NCBI RefSeq assembly: GCF_009674535.1
Contig: NZ_WKJK01000014.1
Coordinates: 1 to 64,000 of the forward strand
DNA from: Duganella guangzhouensis
GTDB taxonomy: Bacteria > Pseudomonadota > Gammaproteobacteria > Burkholderiales > Burkholderiaceae_D
Length of the DNA stretch: 64,000 nt
Direction: 5' to 3'
In this document: positions 1 to 9,216 of the stretch, in pieces
Numbering within the stretch: the first letter of the stretch is position 1
How the letters are laid out: the number at the start of each line of letters is the position of its first letter
Position numbers and translations under genes: made by a program
Notes under the pieces: model-generated
Database searches by the model: none
The model's input: only the letters and a program-made list of their open reading frames with translations
Told to the model about the DNA's origin: nothing

Positions 1-64
1 CGCCTCCCGCGCGCGCGTCGGCGTGGGGCGCCTCGGATGCCGGCGGGCGGGGCGTGTCGCTCAT
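1..64 (-). CDS. 5' end of a gene leaving the window, possibly a transglutaminase-like (DUF3488/TgpA) protein
   Basis: Only about 21 codons are visible, reading MSDTPRPPASEAPHADARAG and then off the window edge. The ATG overlaps the TGA of the upstream DUF58 gene in an ATGA arrangement, so the two are translationally coupled and share an operon. In many proteobacteria the order moxR, DUF58, then a DUF3488/transglutaminase-core membrane protein is conserved, and this gene sits in the third position. The identity is inferred from context only; the visible residues are low-complexity and diagnostic of nothing. Confidence 0.5.
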   Translation of the reverse strand, partial: MSDTPRPPASEAPHADARAGG

Positions 65-1053
65 GGCTGCTCCTGGCCAAACAGCGCCAGCGCGCGCAGG
101 CAGGCGCTGCGATGAGCGTCGCCCAGCGCCGGCCCGTAGTCATGCTGGCCCAGCTGAAAGCGATAGGGCAGCGCGCGCTGCTCGGCCTCCAGCACCCAGC
201 CCGTCAGCCGCGACAGTTTGAGCTCCAGCGCCATCGCCACCGGCAGCGCGGCGAAATCCAGCGCCAGCTCGGCCACCGCGCCGCCCTCGAAATGCTTGGT
301 CACCAACTGCCCGCCCAACGCCGGATCAACGCGCGCGATCTGCCGCCACGCCAGATGCCGCATCGGATCGCCGGCCTGATAACTGCGGATGCCGGCAAAA
401 TTATCCAGCCCCACCGTGCCATGCCCATCCTCGCTGGCCGCGCCCGACGACGGCAGCGGCGCCGGCGGCGATTCCGGTGCCGGATACACTAGCACCCGCG
501 CATCCGGCCGCCAGTAACTCCAGGCCCGGAACAGCCCCAGCGGAAAACGCGTCACCAGCCGCACCCGTGGCGCCGCCAGCCAGCCGCGCTGCGGCGCCGG
601 CGCCGACAACTGCAGCGTGGCGACCGCGCCCGCCGCCACATCCACTACCTGGCGCGGCTCGCCATCCGCCTGAAAGCCCAGCCACAGCGCATAGCGGTCC
701 TGCCGCGTCGGATTGACCAACTGTAGCGCAAACTGCGCCTGCTCACCGGCAAACACCGGCGGCGCCCGGCCCGGCGCCAGCTGCAGCAAGGCCAGATTAC
801 GTGCGGTCAGATACATATCGGCCACCGCGCAGGCGCCGGCAAAAAAGGTCAGCGCAAAGCCCAGCCCCAGACTGTAGTTGATGGCGCCAATCAGCATCAC
901 CAGCAACAGCACCGCAAACGCCAGCCCGGCCTTGGTCGGCAGAATGAACACCCGGCGCATGCCCAGCGTCACCGTGCCCGGCTCGCTATCGCGCAACTGA
1001 AACAGCCACTTGTCGCGGCCCCGGCGGTACAGCGCTTGTAACGCGGCCACCAT
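61..1053 (-). CDS. DUF58 domain membrane protein
   Basis: A 330-residue protein with two adjacent hydrophobic segments at about residues 40-85 that anchor it in the inner membrane, followed by a soluble region. The DUF58 signature GDPMRHLAWRQIAR lies near residue 230. DUF58 proteins are related to von Willebrand A-type domains and usually work with a MoxR AAA+ ATPase, possibly in maturation or chaperoning of cell-envelope proteins. Here it begins 6 bp after the moxR stop and its own stop overlaps the next start, so the three genes form one operon. The biochemical function of the family is not settled. Confidence 0.88.
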   Translation of the reverse strand: MVAALQALYRRGRDKWLFQLRDSEPGTVTLGMRRVFILPTKAGLAFAVLLLVMLIGAINYSLGLGFALTFFAGACAVADMYLTARNLALLQLAPGRAPPVFAGEQAQFALQLVNPTRQDRYALWLGFQADGEPRQVVDVAAGAVATLQLSAPAPQRGWLAAPRVRLVTRFPLGLFRAWSYWRPDARVLVYPAPESPPAPLPSSGAASEDGHGTVGLDNFAGIRSYQAGDPMRHLAWRQIARVDPALGGQLVTKHFEGGAVAELALDFAALPVAMALELKLSRLTGWVLEAEQRALPYRFQLGQHDYGPALGDAHRSACLRALALFGQEQP

Positions 1054-1059
1054 GACGTG

Positions 1060-1980
<921 letters not shown>

Positions 1981-2064
1981 GTAGGTATGATAGATTAGCG
2001 CCTAAGCAGCGATTCTATGCGAGAACGCGCCAGCCGCAGCAAAAAAAAGCAGAGACAACCAAGC

Positions 2065-2991
2065 ATGAGCACAGCCATTTACAGCCATCCCGATTGCCAG
2101 CGTCACGACATGGGCGATTGGCATCCCGAATCCCCCGCGCGCCTGCAGGCGATCGCCGACCAGCTGATCGGCTCCCACATCAGCGATTTGCTGGAACACC
2201 GCGAAGCGCCGCTGGTGGCGCTGACCGACCTGCAACGCAACCACAGCGCCAACGCCATCGCCATCGTGCGCGACAACGTGCCGGACGAGGGCGACACTTA
2301 CCCGATCGACGGCGACACCTCGCTCAACGCCTGGAGCTGGCGCGCGGCCCAACGCGCCGCCGGCGCCGCCGTCGCCGCCACCGACGCCGTCATCGACGGC
2401 GACATCGCCAACGCCTTTTGCGCGGTACGCCCACCCGGCCACCACGCGCGGCCGGTGGAGCCGATGGGCTTCTGCCTGTTCAACAACGTCGCCATCGCCG
2501 CCAAGCACGCGCTGGACGTGCGCGGGCTGGCGCGGGTGGCCATCGTCGACTTCGACGTCCACCACGGCAACGGCACCGAAGAAGCCTTCCTCGACGAACC
2601 GCGCGCGCTGATGGTCAGCTTTTACCAGCACCCGCTGTATCCCTACACCGAGCCGCAGCCGATCAGCGACCATCTGGTCAACGTGCCGGTGCCGGCCCAC
2701 ACCAAGGGCGACGTGGTGCGCCAGATCGTCACCGAACAATGGCTGCCGGCGCTGCACGCCTTCAAGCCGGAGATGATCTTCATCTCGGCCGGCTTCGACG
2801 CCCACCGCGAGGACGACATCGGCGGCATGGGCCTGGTCGAAGCCGACTACGCGTGGATCACCGAACAGATGATGGCCGTGGCGCGCCAGTACGCCCAGGG
2901 CCGCATCGTCAGCTGCCTGGAAGGCGGCTACAACCTGTCCGCGCTGGGCCGCAGCGTGGTGGCCCACGTCAAGGCGCTGGCCGAGCTGTAA
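2065..2991 (+). CDS. Histone deacetylase family protein (acetylpolyamine amidohydrolase-like)
   Basis: A 308-residue zinc amidohydrolase of the class II histone-deacetylase superfamily, likely cytoplasmic and acting on acetylated polyamines, small amines or protein lysines. Visible motifs are PPGHHARP (general acid-base histidines), FCLFNNVAIAA, DFDVHHGNGT (zinc Asp and His) and ISAGFDAH (second zinc Asp). An in-frame ATG lies 48 bp upstream at 2017, but the residues it would add are basic and atypical, whereas MSTAIYSHPDCQRHDMG matches the usual family N-terminus. The substrate cannot be read from sequence. Confidence 0.9.
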   Translation: MSTAIYSHPDCQRHDMGDWHPESPARLQAIADQLIGSHISDLLEHREAPLVALTDLQRNHSANAIAIVRDNVPDEGDTYPIDGDTSLNAWSWRAAQRAAGAAVAATDAVIDGDIANAFCAVRPPGHHARPVEPMGFCLFNNVAIAAKHALDVRGLARVAIVDFDVHHGNGTEEAFLDEPRALMVSFYQHPLYPYTEPQPISDHLVNVPVPAHTKGDVVRQIVTEQWLPALHAFKPEMIFISAGFDAHREDDIGGMGLVEADYAWITEQMMAVARQYAQGRIVSCLEGGYNLSALGRSVVAHVKALAEL

Positions 2992-3006
2992 GCCCGGCGC
3001 CGCCTC

Positions 3007-4992
3007 TCACTCGGCCGACTTCAGATTGCGGTCGAGGAAGGTGTCCACCTGGCGCCAGAAGTCGATATTGGTGTCATCGTGGCTCCAGCCGTGCCGCTCG
3101 TCCGGATAGACCAGATAGGTGACGTTGCGGTTGCCGCGCTGGGCCGCGTCGCGGAAGCGCGAGGCGTGTTCGATCGGCACGCGCCGGTCCTGACCGCCGT
3201 GCGCCATCAGCAAGGGCTGCTTCAATTCGGCCGCGCGCTGCAGCGGCGAGGTGCGCGCCAGCTGCGCCGCGTCCTGCTCTGGATCGCCGATCAAGGTGCG
3301 CATGCTGTAGTTGCGGTTTTCGCGATTGGCGTCGGAGCGCGCCACCGTGAACATCAGGCCGATGTCGGTGACGCCGGCCCACTCGACGCCGGCGCGGAAC
3401 AGCGTCGGCTGCTCGATCAAGCCCATCAGCGTGGCATAGCCGCCATAGCTGGCGCCCATGATGCCGACGCGCTTGGGATCGGCCCAGCCCTGCTTGATCG
3501 CCCACTGCGCGGCATCGGCCAGATCGTCCTGCATCGCCAGTCCCCATTGCTTCCAGCCGGCGTGATAGTGATCGTAGCCATAACCGGCGCTGCCACGGAA
3601 ATCCGGCTCGATCACCAGATAGCCGCGCGAGGCCAGGAATTGCGCCTCGGCGTTCCAGTTCCAGTAGCCGCCGCGCAGATACGGGCCGCCGTGCACCAGC
3701 ACCACCGCCGGCCGTGGCCCGCTGGCCTTGCCGGGTGGCGTGGTCACATAGACCGGAATCTGGCGGCCGTCGCGCGCCGCGTAGCGGTGGAAGTCGCGCA
3801 GGCCCATTTGCTTGGGATCGATGTCCGGATGGGCGTTGCCCAGGCTGACCAGCGTGCCGCTGGCGCGGTTGTACAGCAGATAGCTGGTCGGCTTGCGGTC
3901 CGAGCCCGATTCCACCAGCAGCACCGGCGTGCTGGCGCAGCCCTGCGCGCAATGCACCTGGTTGATGGCGCCGGGCAGGGCGGCGTTGATCTTGGCCTGC
4001 GCCGCCTGCATGGCCGGATCGAACCACACGGTGGTGCCGGCGTCGGCCTGCAGATGCACGCCGGCCAACCGCTTGGTCTCCCAGTCGAGTTCCGCGTGGC
4101 CGTCGAAATCGAAGCCGGGAATGGCCAGCACCGGCTCCTTGTCCAGCGTTCGCGTTTGCAGGTTGTAGCGGAACAGCGCCTCGTAGCCCTGATAGCTGGC
4201 GCGCACATACAGCGTATCGGCGCCATCGAAGAACAGCGGTTGCCAGCGCGTGGCGCCGGGGCACGGCGTGTTGGCGATTTCAGTCCAGCTGTCGCTGCCC
4301 GGCTGGCGGTAATGTGTCATGCAGTGGCCCTGCACCAGCGAGGTGACGATGCGCGGCGTGTCGCTGCCATCCATCACCCAGTGCGAGCTGGAGGCCGGTT
4401 GTGTGCCCTCGACCGCCGGCCGCAGCTCGCGGGTGCGGGTGTTGAGCCGGTACAGGCGATTGTGCTGCGGCGCCGGATCGACATGGTTCCACACCAGCTG
4501 CGCCACCAGGATATCGTCCGAACCGTCGTGCGTGGCCGCGTAGTACAGATAGTCGGAGGTCAGCGTTTTGTTCTTGACGATCTGGCCCAGCTTTTCCTGC
4601 TCGTGGCCCAAGCTGCCGGCGATCAGATGGGTGAAATGCTCGCCGTTGCGATCGACCGCGAATTCATCGTAATTACTCTCGAACTCGAACTGGCGGTTCT
4701 TCACCGTGAGGCCGATGCGCTGCTCGTTAATCCAGTGCACCGCGATGATCGGCTCTTCCTTGCTGGCGGTGGTGACCACGTGGCCTTGCGCCGGCGTGGC
4801 GCTGTCGCGCACCACCAGCGTTTGGCGGCCGTCCGGCTCTTGCATCACCAGCGCCACCGCGCCGCCCTTGGGCGACAGATGGACCATGCTGATGGCGGGG
4901 GAACGGAAGAAACTCTCGGCCGGCGGCAGCTCGGCCGCGACAGCCTGCTGGCACAGCGCGGCCAGCAGCAGGGGAAGATGGAAACGGCGCAC
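3007..4992 (-). CDS. S9 family prolyl oligopeptidase / acylaminoacyl peptidase, exported
   Basis: A 661-residue serine peptidase with an N-terminal beta-propeller-like region and a C-terminal alpha/beta-hydrolase domain. The catalytic triad is readable: Ser515 in GASYGGY, Asp602 in GGQDRRVP and His634 in DERHGW. The first ~20 residues (VRRFHLPLLLAALCQQAVAA) form a signal peptide, so it acts in the periplasm or outside. I chose a GTG start at 4992 because AAGGAT precedes it by 6-7 nt; a TTG 42 nt further upstream would bury the signal peptide. It follows the OPT transporter gene on the same strand with an 82-bp gap, fitting joint use of peptides. Confidence 0.92.
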   Translation of the reverse strand: MRRFHLPLLLAALCQQAVAAELPPAESFFRSPAISMVHLSPKGGAVALVMQEPDGRQTLVVRDSATPAQGHVVTTASKEEPIIAVHWINEQRIGLTVKNRQFEFESNYDEFAVDRNGEHFTHLIAGSLGHEQEKLGQIVKNKTLTSDYLYYAATHDGSDDILVAQLVWNHVDPAPQHNRLYRLNTRTRELRPAVEGTQPASSSHWVMDGSDTPRIVTSLVQGHCMTHYRQPGSDSWTEIANTPCPGATRWQPLFFDGADTLYVRASYQGYEALFRYNLQTRTLDKEPVLAIPGFDFDGHAELDWETKRLAGVHLQADAGTTVWFDPAMQAAQAKINAALPGAINQVHCAQGCASTPVLLVESGSDRKPTSYLLYNRASGTLVSLGNAHPDIDPKQMGLRDFHRYAARDGRQIPVYVTTPPGKASGPRPAVVLVHGGPYLRGGYWNWNAEAQFLASRGYLVIEPDFRGSAGYGYDHYHAGWKQWGLAMQDDLADAAQWAIKQGWADPKRVGIMGASYGGYATLMGLIEQPTLFRAGVEWAGVTDIGLMFTVARSDANRENRNYSMRTLIGDPEQDAAQLARTSPLQRAAELKQPLLMAHGGQDRRVPIEHASRFRDAAQRGNRNVTYLVYPDERHGWSHDDTNIDFWRQVDTFLDRNLKSAE

Positions 4993-5004
4993 AGATATCC
5001 TTAA

Positions 5005-5036
5005 GGTTGCATTTTTTGATAATCTTAAATGCAACC
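5005..5036 (-). promoter_or_regulatory. Perfect 10-bp inverted repeat just upstream of the S9 peptidase ribosome binding site
   Basis: GGTTGCATTT (5005-5014) and AAATGCAACC (5027-5036) are perfect inverted arms around a 12-nt AT-rich loop. The element sits in the 82-bp gap between the OPT transporter and the S9 peptidase and ends directly before the AAGGAT ribosome binding site. As RNA it would form a stable hairpin next to the start. It could be an attenuating or stabilising hairpin or a DNA operator; no U-run follows on the minus strand, so a simple terminator is unlikely. Confidence 0.6.
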
Positions 5037-5074
5037 GTGGGGAATTGTCTATGCGCCCGAGGCGCTGCCGTTGA

Positions 5075-7063
5075 CTACTGGCCGTGCACCGCCTGGCCGT
5101 TGCGGGCCGACCAGCGGTACAGACCCCAGACGATGGCGATGCCGACGATCAGCGCGATGGTCATGGTGGTGCCTTCGCTCATGCTGTTGGCGATCGCCAG
5201 CGGCTCGCCTTTGCCGGACAACACAATCAGCCCGGCCAGCGCGACGTTGAACAGACTCTCGCCGACGATGAAGCCCGACATCACCAGCACGCCAATGCGC
5301 TTGGCCGACTCGCCGCCAGCCTTTTTCTCGACCGCGCGTTCGAACAGCCAGCCGGTGACGGCGCCGATCACCACCGGCGTGATCACCGCGCTTGGCAGAT
5401 AAATCGCCAGACCGACGCCCAGCGGCGGCAGGCTGTATTTGCCATCGCTGGATTTCTTCAGCGCGAAGTTAATCAGCACCAGCGCCAGGCCGATCAGCAC
5501 CCCGTAGCCCAGCAGATTCCAGTTCAGATTACCGCCGATGACGCCTTTGGCCAGCGTCGAAATCAGCAGCGCCTGCGGCGCCGCCAGCGGCTGGTCCGAG
5601 ATCGAATCCATATTCGGCGCGCCCTCGAAACCGTTGGCGTGATTCAGCAGCTCCAGCACCGGCGGCACCACGCAGGAACCGGCGGCGACGCCGATCAGCA
5701 GGCCAACCTGCTGCTTCCATGGGGTAGCGTTGACCAGCTGACCGGTCTTCAAATCCTGCAGATTATCGTTACCGATCACCGCCACCGCCAGCACCACGGT
5801 GGTGACGAACAGCGCGTAAGCGATCAGCGCCTGCGCCACTTCCGGGCCCATCACCGAGCGACCGACCATGCCGACGCTGAGCGCGGCGCCCAGAATGGTC
5901 AGAATCGCGATGCCGGACACCGGCGAATTCGACGAGCCAATCAGGCCGGCCATATAGCCGCACACCGCCGCCGCAAAGATGCCGGCGATCAGAATGTAGG
6001 CCACGCCGACCGCCACCAGCGGCACCGACAGCGACGCCAGCGGGCCGCCTTGCAGGAAGCTGGCCAGCAGCCAGCCGGCCGGCACCAGCGACAGCAGCGT
6101 CACCAGGCCGACGATGAAGATCGGCATATCCATCTCGGTGCGGTCCAGCACCGCGCCATCCAGCTTGGCCTTGCGCGCGGTTTCCATGGCCGACTTCAGG
6201 CCACCCAGAATCGGCTTGGCCAGGCCGGCCAGCGTGATGATGGCGGCGATGCCGATCACACCGGCGCCCATCATGCGCACCTCGTTCTTCCAGATGCCGA
6301 GCGCGTGGCCGGCGGCGTCGACACCGGCGGCGGCCGGGGTCAGGCTGCTCATCAGCGGCACCAGCACGCCCCAGGCGATCAGCGTACCCACGCCCATCGC
6401 CACGCCGACCGTGATGCCCATCAGGTGACCAGCGCCGACCAGTGCCAGCGAGCTTGAAGCACCGATGCCGGTGGCGCCAGCGCCGGTGCGGAAGTAGATC
6501 GACACTTCGGCGGCCAGCAGCTTGGCGGCGGCGGCGGCGGCAAACAGCGCCGAGGTCACACTGCCCCAGATCACCGCGCGTAGACCGGCTTTACCTTCGG
6601 CCGCGCCGGCGCGCGACGCCATGCCCACCTTCAGCACCTCGGCCGCCGCCACCCCTTCCGGATAGGGCAGGTCGGACTGCGACACCAGCGCGCGCCGCAG
6701 CGGCACCGTGTACATCACGCCCAGCACGCCGCCGACGGCGCAGGCGCCGAAGGTCGGCCAGAACGGCACGTGCGCCCACCAGCCGATCATCAGCAGGCCG
6801 GGCAGCACGAAAATCACCGAGGCCAGCGTGCCCGCTGCCGAGGCAATGGTCTGGACGATGTTATTTTCCTGGATGGTGGCATCCTTGAAAGCGCTCAGCA
6901 GCGCCATCGAGATCACCGCGGCCGGGATCGAGGTGGCGAAGGTCAGACCGACCTTCAGGCCCAGATAGACCTGCGCCGCAGTGAATACCAGCGTAATCAG
7001 AATGCCCAGAATAATCCCGCGAAGGGTGATTTCCTTCGGGTTGGACGGTGCAGCTATGCTCAT
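5075..7063 (-). CDS. OPT family oligopeptide transporter
   Basis: A 662-residue, highly hydrophobic inner-membrane protein with roughly 14-16 predicted transmembrane segments spread over its whole length. It begins KEITLRGIILGILITLVFTAAQVYLGLKVGLTF in meaning: a charged cap, then the first TM helix and the YLGLKVGLTF stretch typical of bacterial OPT proteins. The later segment PEGVAAAEVLKVG is also family-typical. OPT proteins import short peptides or related metal-chelating compounds with protons. The ATG at 7063 is preceded by GGAG at 8 nt, better placed than the in-frame GTG at 7072. The neighbouring S9 peptidase suggests peptide scavenging. Confidence 0.9.
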   Translation of the reverse strand: MSIAAPSNPKEITLRGIILGILITLVFTAAQVYLGLKVGLTFATSIPAAVISMALLSAFKDATIQENNIVQTIASAAGTLASVIFVLPGLLMIGWWAHVPFWPTFGACAVGGVLGVMYTVPLRRALVSQSDLPYPEGVAAAEVLKVGMASRAGAAEGKAGLRAVIWGSVTSALFAAAAAAKLLAAEVSIYFRTGAGATGIGASSSLALVGAGHLMGITVGVAMGVGTLIAWGVLVPLMSSLTPAAAGVDAAGHALGIWKNEVRMMGAGVIGIAAIITLAGLAKPILGGLKSAMETARKAKLDGAVLDRTEMDMPIFIVGLVTLLSLVPAGWLLASFLQGGPLASLSVPLVAVGVAYILIAGIFAAAVCGYMAGLIGSSNSPVSGIAILTILGAALSVGMVGRSVMGPEVAQALIAYALFVTTVVLAVAVIGNDNLQDLKTGQLVNATPWKQQVGLLIGVAAGSCVVPPVLELLNHANGFEGAPNMDSISDQPLAAPQALLISTLAKGVIGGNLNWNLLGYGVLIGLALVLINFALKKSSDGKYSLPPLGVGLAIYLPSAVITPVVIGAVTGWLFERAVEKKAGGESAKRIGVLVMSGFIVGESLFNVALAGLIVLSGKGEPLAIANSMSEGTTMTIALIVGIAIVWGLYRWSARNGQAVHGQ

Positions 7064-7185
7064 CTTCAGCACTCCGGAGTTGTTGTTTGATTAATCAATG
7101 GGGTAAAGCGAGTCATGATAAACGAATCCCGTCCGGGTTAGCAGGTAAAATAGCGGGTTGTCAGAACGATTTTGAAGGTCACAGC

Positions 7186-8136
7186 ATGTCGATACAATGG
7201 TACCCAGGGCATATGAACGCCGCCAAGAAGAAGGCGGCGGAACAGATGGAGAACACCGATCTGGTGATCGAAGTGGTCGACGCGCGCCTGCCCGAAGCCA
7301 GCACCAACCCGATGGTGGAAGAGCTGCGCAAGTTCCGTCAGCGACCGTGCCTGAAGATCCTGAACAAGATCGACCTGGCCGATCCCGCCGCCACCGCCGC
7401 CTGGAGCGCCTACTACAACGCCCAGGAAGGCGTGACCGCCTACGCCATGACCACCAAGAAGCCGGCCGACGTGGCGCGCATCCCGGAGCTGGCCAAGCAA
7501 CTGGCGCCGCACCGTGGCGTACCGACCAAACCTCTGCGCATCATGATCATGGGCATCCCCAACGTCGGTAAATCGACCTTGATGAACGCCTTGCTGAAAA
7601 AGCGCGTCGCCAAAGTGGGCGACGAACCGGCCGTGACCAAGCAGCAGCAAAAACTCTACCTCGACAAAAACACCGTCCTGGTCGACACCCCCGGCATGCT
7701 GTGGCCGAAGATCGCGCTGCCGAGCGATGGCCTGATGCTGGCCGCCAGCCACGCCATCGGCTCCAACGCGCTGATCGAAGAAGAAGTGGCCGAATTCCTG
7801 GCCGGCGAACTGCTGGTGCACTACCCGGAACTGCTGGTGGCCCGTTACGGCTTCAAAGAGCTTGAAAAGATGGACGCGATCGGCGTGGTCGAAGGCGTCG
7901 GCATCAAGCGCGGCTTCCGCCAGAAGGGCGGCGACCTCGATTACGAAAAAGCCGCGCACACCTTCCTGGGCGACTACCGCAGCGGCGTATTAGGCCGCAT
8001 CTCGCTGGAAACGCCGGAAACGCGCGGCGTACGGCTGGCACAGCACGCCGAAGAAATGGCGCAAAAAGCCGCCGAAAAAGCCGCCATCGCCGAAGAAAAA
8101 GCCCGCGCCGCCGCCAACGGCAAACGCGGTACCTGA
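7186..8136 (+). CDS. ylqF: Ribosome biogenesis GTPase YlqF/RbgA
   Basis: A 316-residue circularly permuted GTPase. The G4 motif NKIDLADP comes first, then G1 GIPNVGKST and G3 DTPGMLWPK, the order that defines the YlqF/YjeQ group. The N-terminus MSIQWYPGHMNAAKK is the classic YlqF start, so the in-frame ATG 138 bp upstream is rejected. RbgA-type proteins help late assembly of the 50S ribosomal subunit. The C-terminus is an Ala/Lys/Glu-rich tail of about 40 residues, longer than in Firmicutes, probably for RNA contact. Its stop is directly adjacent to the stop of the convergent dioxygenase gene. Confidence 0.95.
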   Translation: MSIQWYPGHMNAAKKKAAEQMENTDLVIEVVDARLPEASTNPMVEELRKFRQRPCLKILNKIDLADPAATAAWSAYYNAQEGVTAYAMTTKKPADVARIPELAKQLAPHRGVPTKPLRIMIMGIPNVGKSTLMNALLKKRVAKVGDEPAVTKQQQKLYLDKNTVLVDTPGMLWPKIALPSDGLMLAASHAIGSNALIEEEVAEFLAGELLVHYPELLVARYGFKELEKMDAIGVVEGVGIKRGFRQKGGDLDYEKAAHTFLGDYRSGVLGRISLETPETRGVRLAQHAEEMAQKAAEKAAIAEEKARAAANGKRGT

Positions 8137-8931
8137 TTAGCCGAGGCGGAAGCTGGTGACGGCGAGGCCGCCCATGAAGGCGTCTTCGTGATACGGCACG
8201 CTGGCCGCTTCGTCTTCCGCCGCGCCGGTGACCACCATCAACGGCAGCAGATGCTCTTCGCGCGGATGCGCCATGCGTGCCGCCGGTGCGGATTCCCACT
8301 GTTTCAGCTGTGCGCTGCGCTGTTCCGTCGGCAGTGCCATGGTCGCGCGCAGCCAGTCGTCAAACGCGTGCGATGCCGCCGCGCCGGCCGCGTTGAAGGC
8401 GCGCAGATTGTGGAAACTCAGCCCGCTGCCGATGATCAGCACGCCTTGCTCGCGCAACGGCGCCAGCAGGCGGCCGACTTCCAGGTGGGTTTGCGGGTCC
8501 AGCCCATACTTGAGCGACAGCTGCACGATCGGCACATCAGCCTTCGGATAGACCGGATACATCGCGCTGAAGGTGCCATGGTCAAAGCCGCGTTGCGTAT
8601 CCAGCACGGCGCGATGACCGCCGGCTTCCAGTAACTGCTGCACCTGCGCCGCCAGCTCGGGCGAACCGGGCGCCGGATACTGCACCTCGTAGGTGTGCGG
8701 CGGGAAGCCGCCGTAGTCGTAAATCATCGGCGGCTTGGCCGATGCCGATAGCGTGAAATCGCGGCCTTCCCAGTGCGCGGTGATCACCAGCACGGCTTTC
8801 GGCGTGACGCCGAGCTGGCGCGGGATGTCGCGCAGCGAGGCGTCCAGCTTGCCGTACAAGTGGCCGACCTGGTCCATCATGAACGGCCACGGGCCGCCGC
8901 CGTGCGACAGGAAATAGGTAGGTAGCTTCAT
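8137..8931 (-). CDS. ygiD: DODA-type class III extradiol dioxygenase (YgiD-like)
   Basis: A 264-residue protein of the LigB/DODA family, which opens catechol-type rings such as L-DOPA using a single metal. Family motifs are LSHGGGPWPF at the N-terminus, VITAHWE, GGFPPHTYEVQYPAPGSPEL, GFDHGTFSAMYPVYP and IIGSGLSFHNL; the histidines in these are the expected metal ligands and acid-base residues. E. coli YgiD is the closest named relative. It is divergent from the cobalamin-controlled btuB locus and convergent, with no gap, with ylqF. The physiological substrate in this organism is unknown. Confidence 0.9.
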   Translation of the reverse strand: MKLPTYFLSHGGGPWPFMMDQVGHLYGKLDASLRDIPRQLGVTPKAVLVITAHWEGRDFTLSASAKPPMIYDYGGFPPHTYEVQYPAPGSPELAAQVQQLLEAGGHRAVLDTQRGFDHGTFSAMYPVYPKADVPIVQLSLKYGLDPQTHLEVGRLLAPLREQGVLIIGSGLSFHNLRAFNAAGAAASHAFDDWLRATMALPTEQRSAQLKQWESAPAARMAHPREEHLLPLMVVTGAAEDEAASVPYHEDAFMGGLAVTSFRLG

Positions 8932-8954
8932 GGTGAGAGTTCCTTTCTACCTTC

Positions 8955-8983
8955 ACTATATGCACTCACTCCTGCGCAATCAA
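8955..8983 (-). promoter_or_regulatory. Predicted sigma-70 promoter of the DODA dioxygenase gene
   Basis: Read on the minus strand, TTGATT (8978-8983) and TATAGT (8955-8960) are separated by 17 bp, close to consensus -35 and -10 boxes. The gene starts 24 bp further on. Prediction by eye only. Confidence 0.5.
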
Positions 8984-9047
8984 TGGGGTAAATATAGATG
9001 GATCATATCGAAAATGTGAATGATCTGACTGCGCCCCTTGTCAGGCG

Positions 9048-9053
9048 TATAAT
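9048..9053 (+). promoter_or_regulatory. Perfect -10 box upstream of the cobalamin riboswitch
   Basis: TATAAT at 9048-9053 is a consensus -10 element placed so that transcription would begin at about 9059-9060, exactly at the first nucleotides of the riboswitch closing stem. No good -35 box is seen at the matching distance. Confidence 0.6.
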
Positions 9054-9058
9054 GCGCG

Positions 9059-9158
9059 GGTCTGGCGCCAGGGAAACACGTAACCCCAGTGTGCTGCCCC
9101 CGCAACCGTAACCAGCCCGGATACCGGCCAGACCAGGGGGAAGCTGCAAGCAGCTTCC
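9059..9158 (+). promoter_or_regulatory. Cobalamin riboswitch, compact form, with downstream hairpin
   Basis: The conserved core GCTGCCCCCGCAACCGTAA (9093-9111) is followed almost at once by the B12 box AGCCCGGATACCGGCC (9114-9129), which fits the family consensus in all but one position. The closing stem is GGTCTGGC (9059-9066) with GCCAGACC (9127-9134), a perfect 8-bp pairing. The peripheral arm that often separates the core from the B12 box is missing, so this is a short variant. A perfect 9-bp hairpin follows at 9139-9158 without a U-run; it may be part of a translational expression platform. It controls the btuB-like gene starting at 9217. Confidence 0.93.
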
Positions 9159-9216
9159 GTACGCTTCCGATCTGCGGGGACGCAGGGCGGATGTCTTCTT
9201 GAAAAGAACGATAACC

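Noticed and set aside
7093..8992. Identical 15-mer AATCAATGGGGTAAA upstream of both the OPT and the dioxygenase genes (7093 and 8978)
   Set aside because: One or a few shared 15-mers are expected by chance in 64 kb. The copy at 8978 supplies a plausible -35 box, but the one at 7093 has no matching -10 box.
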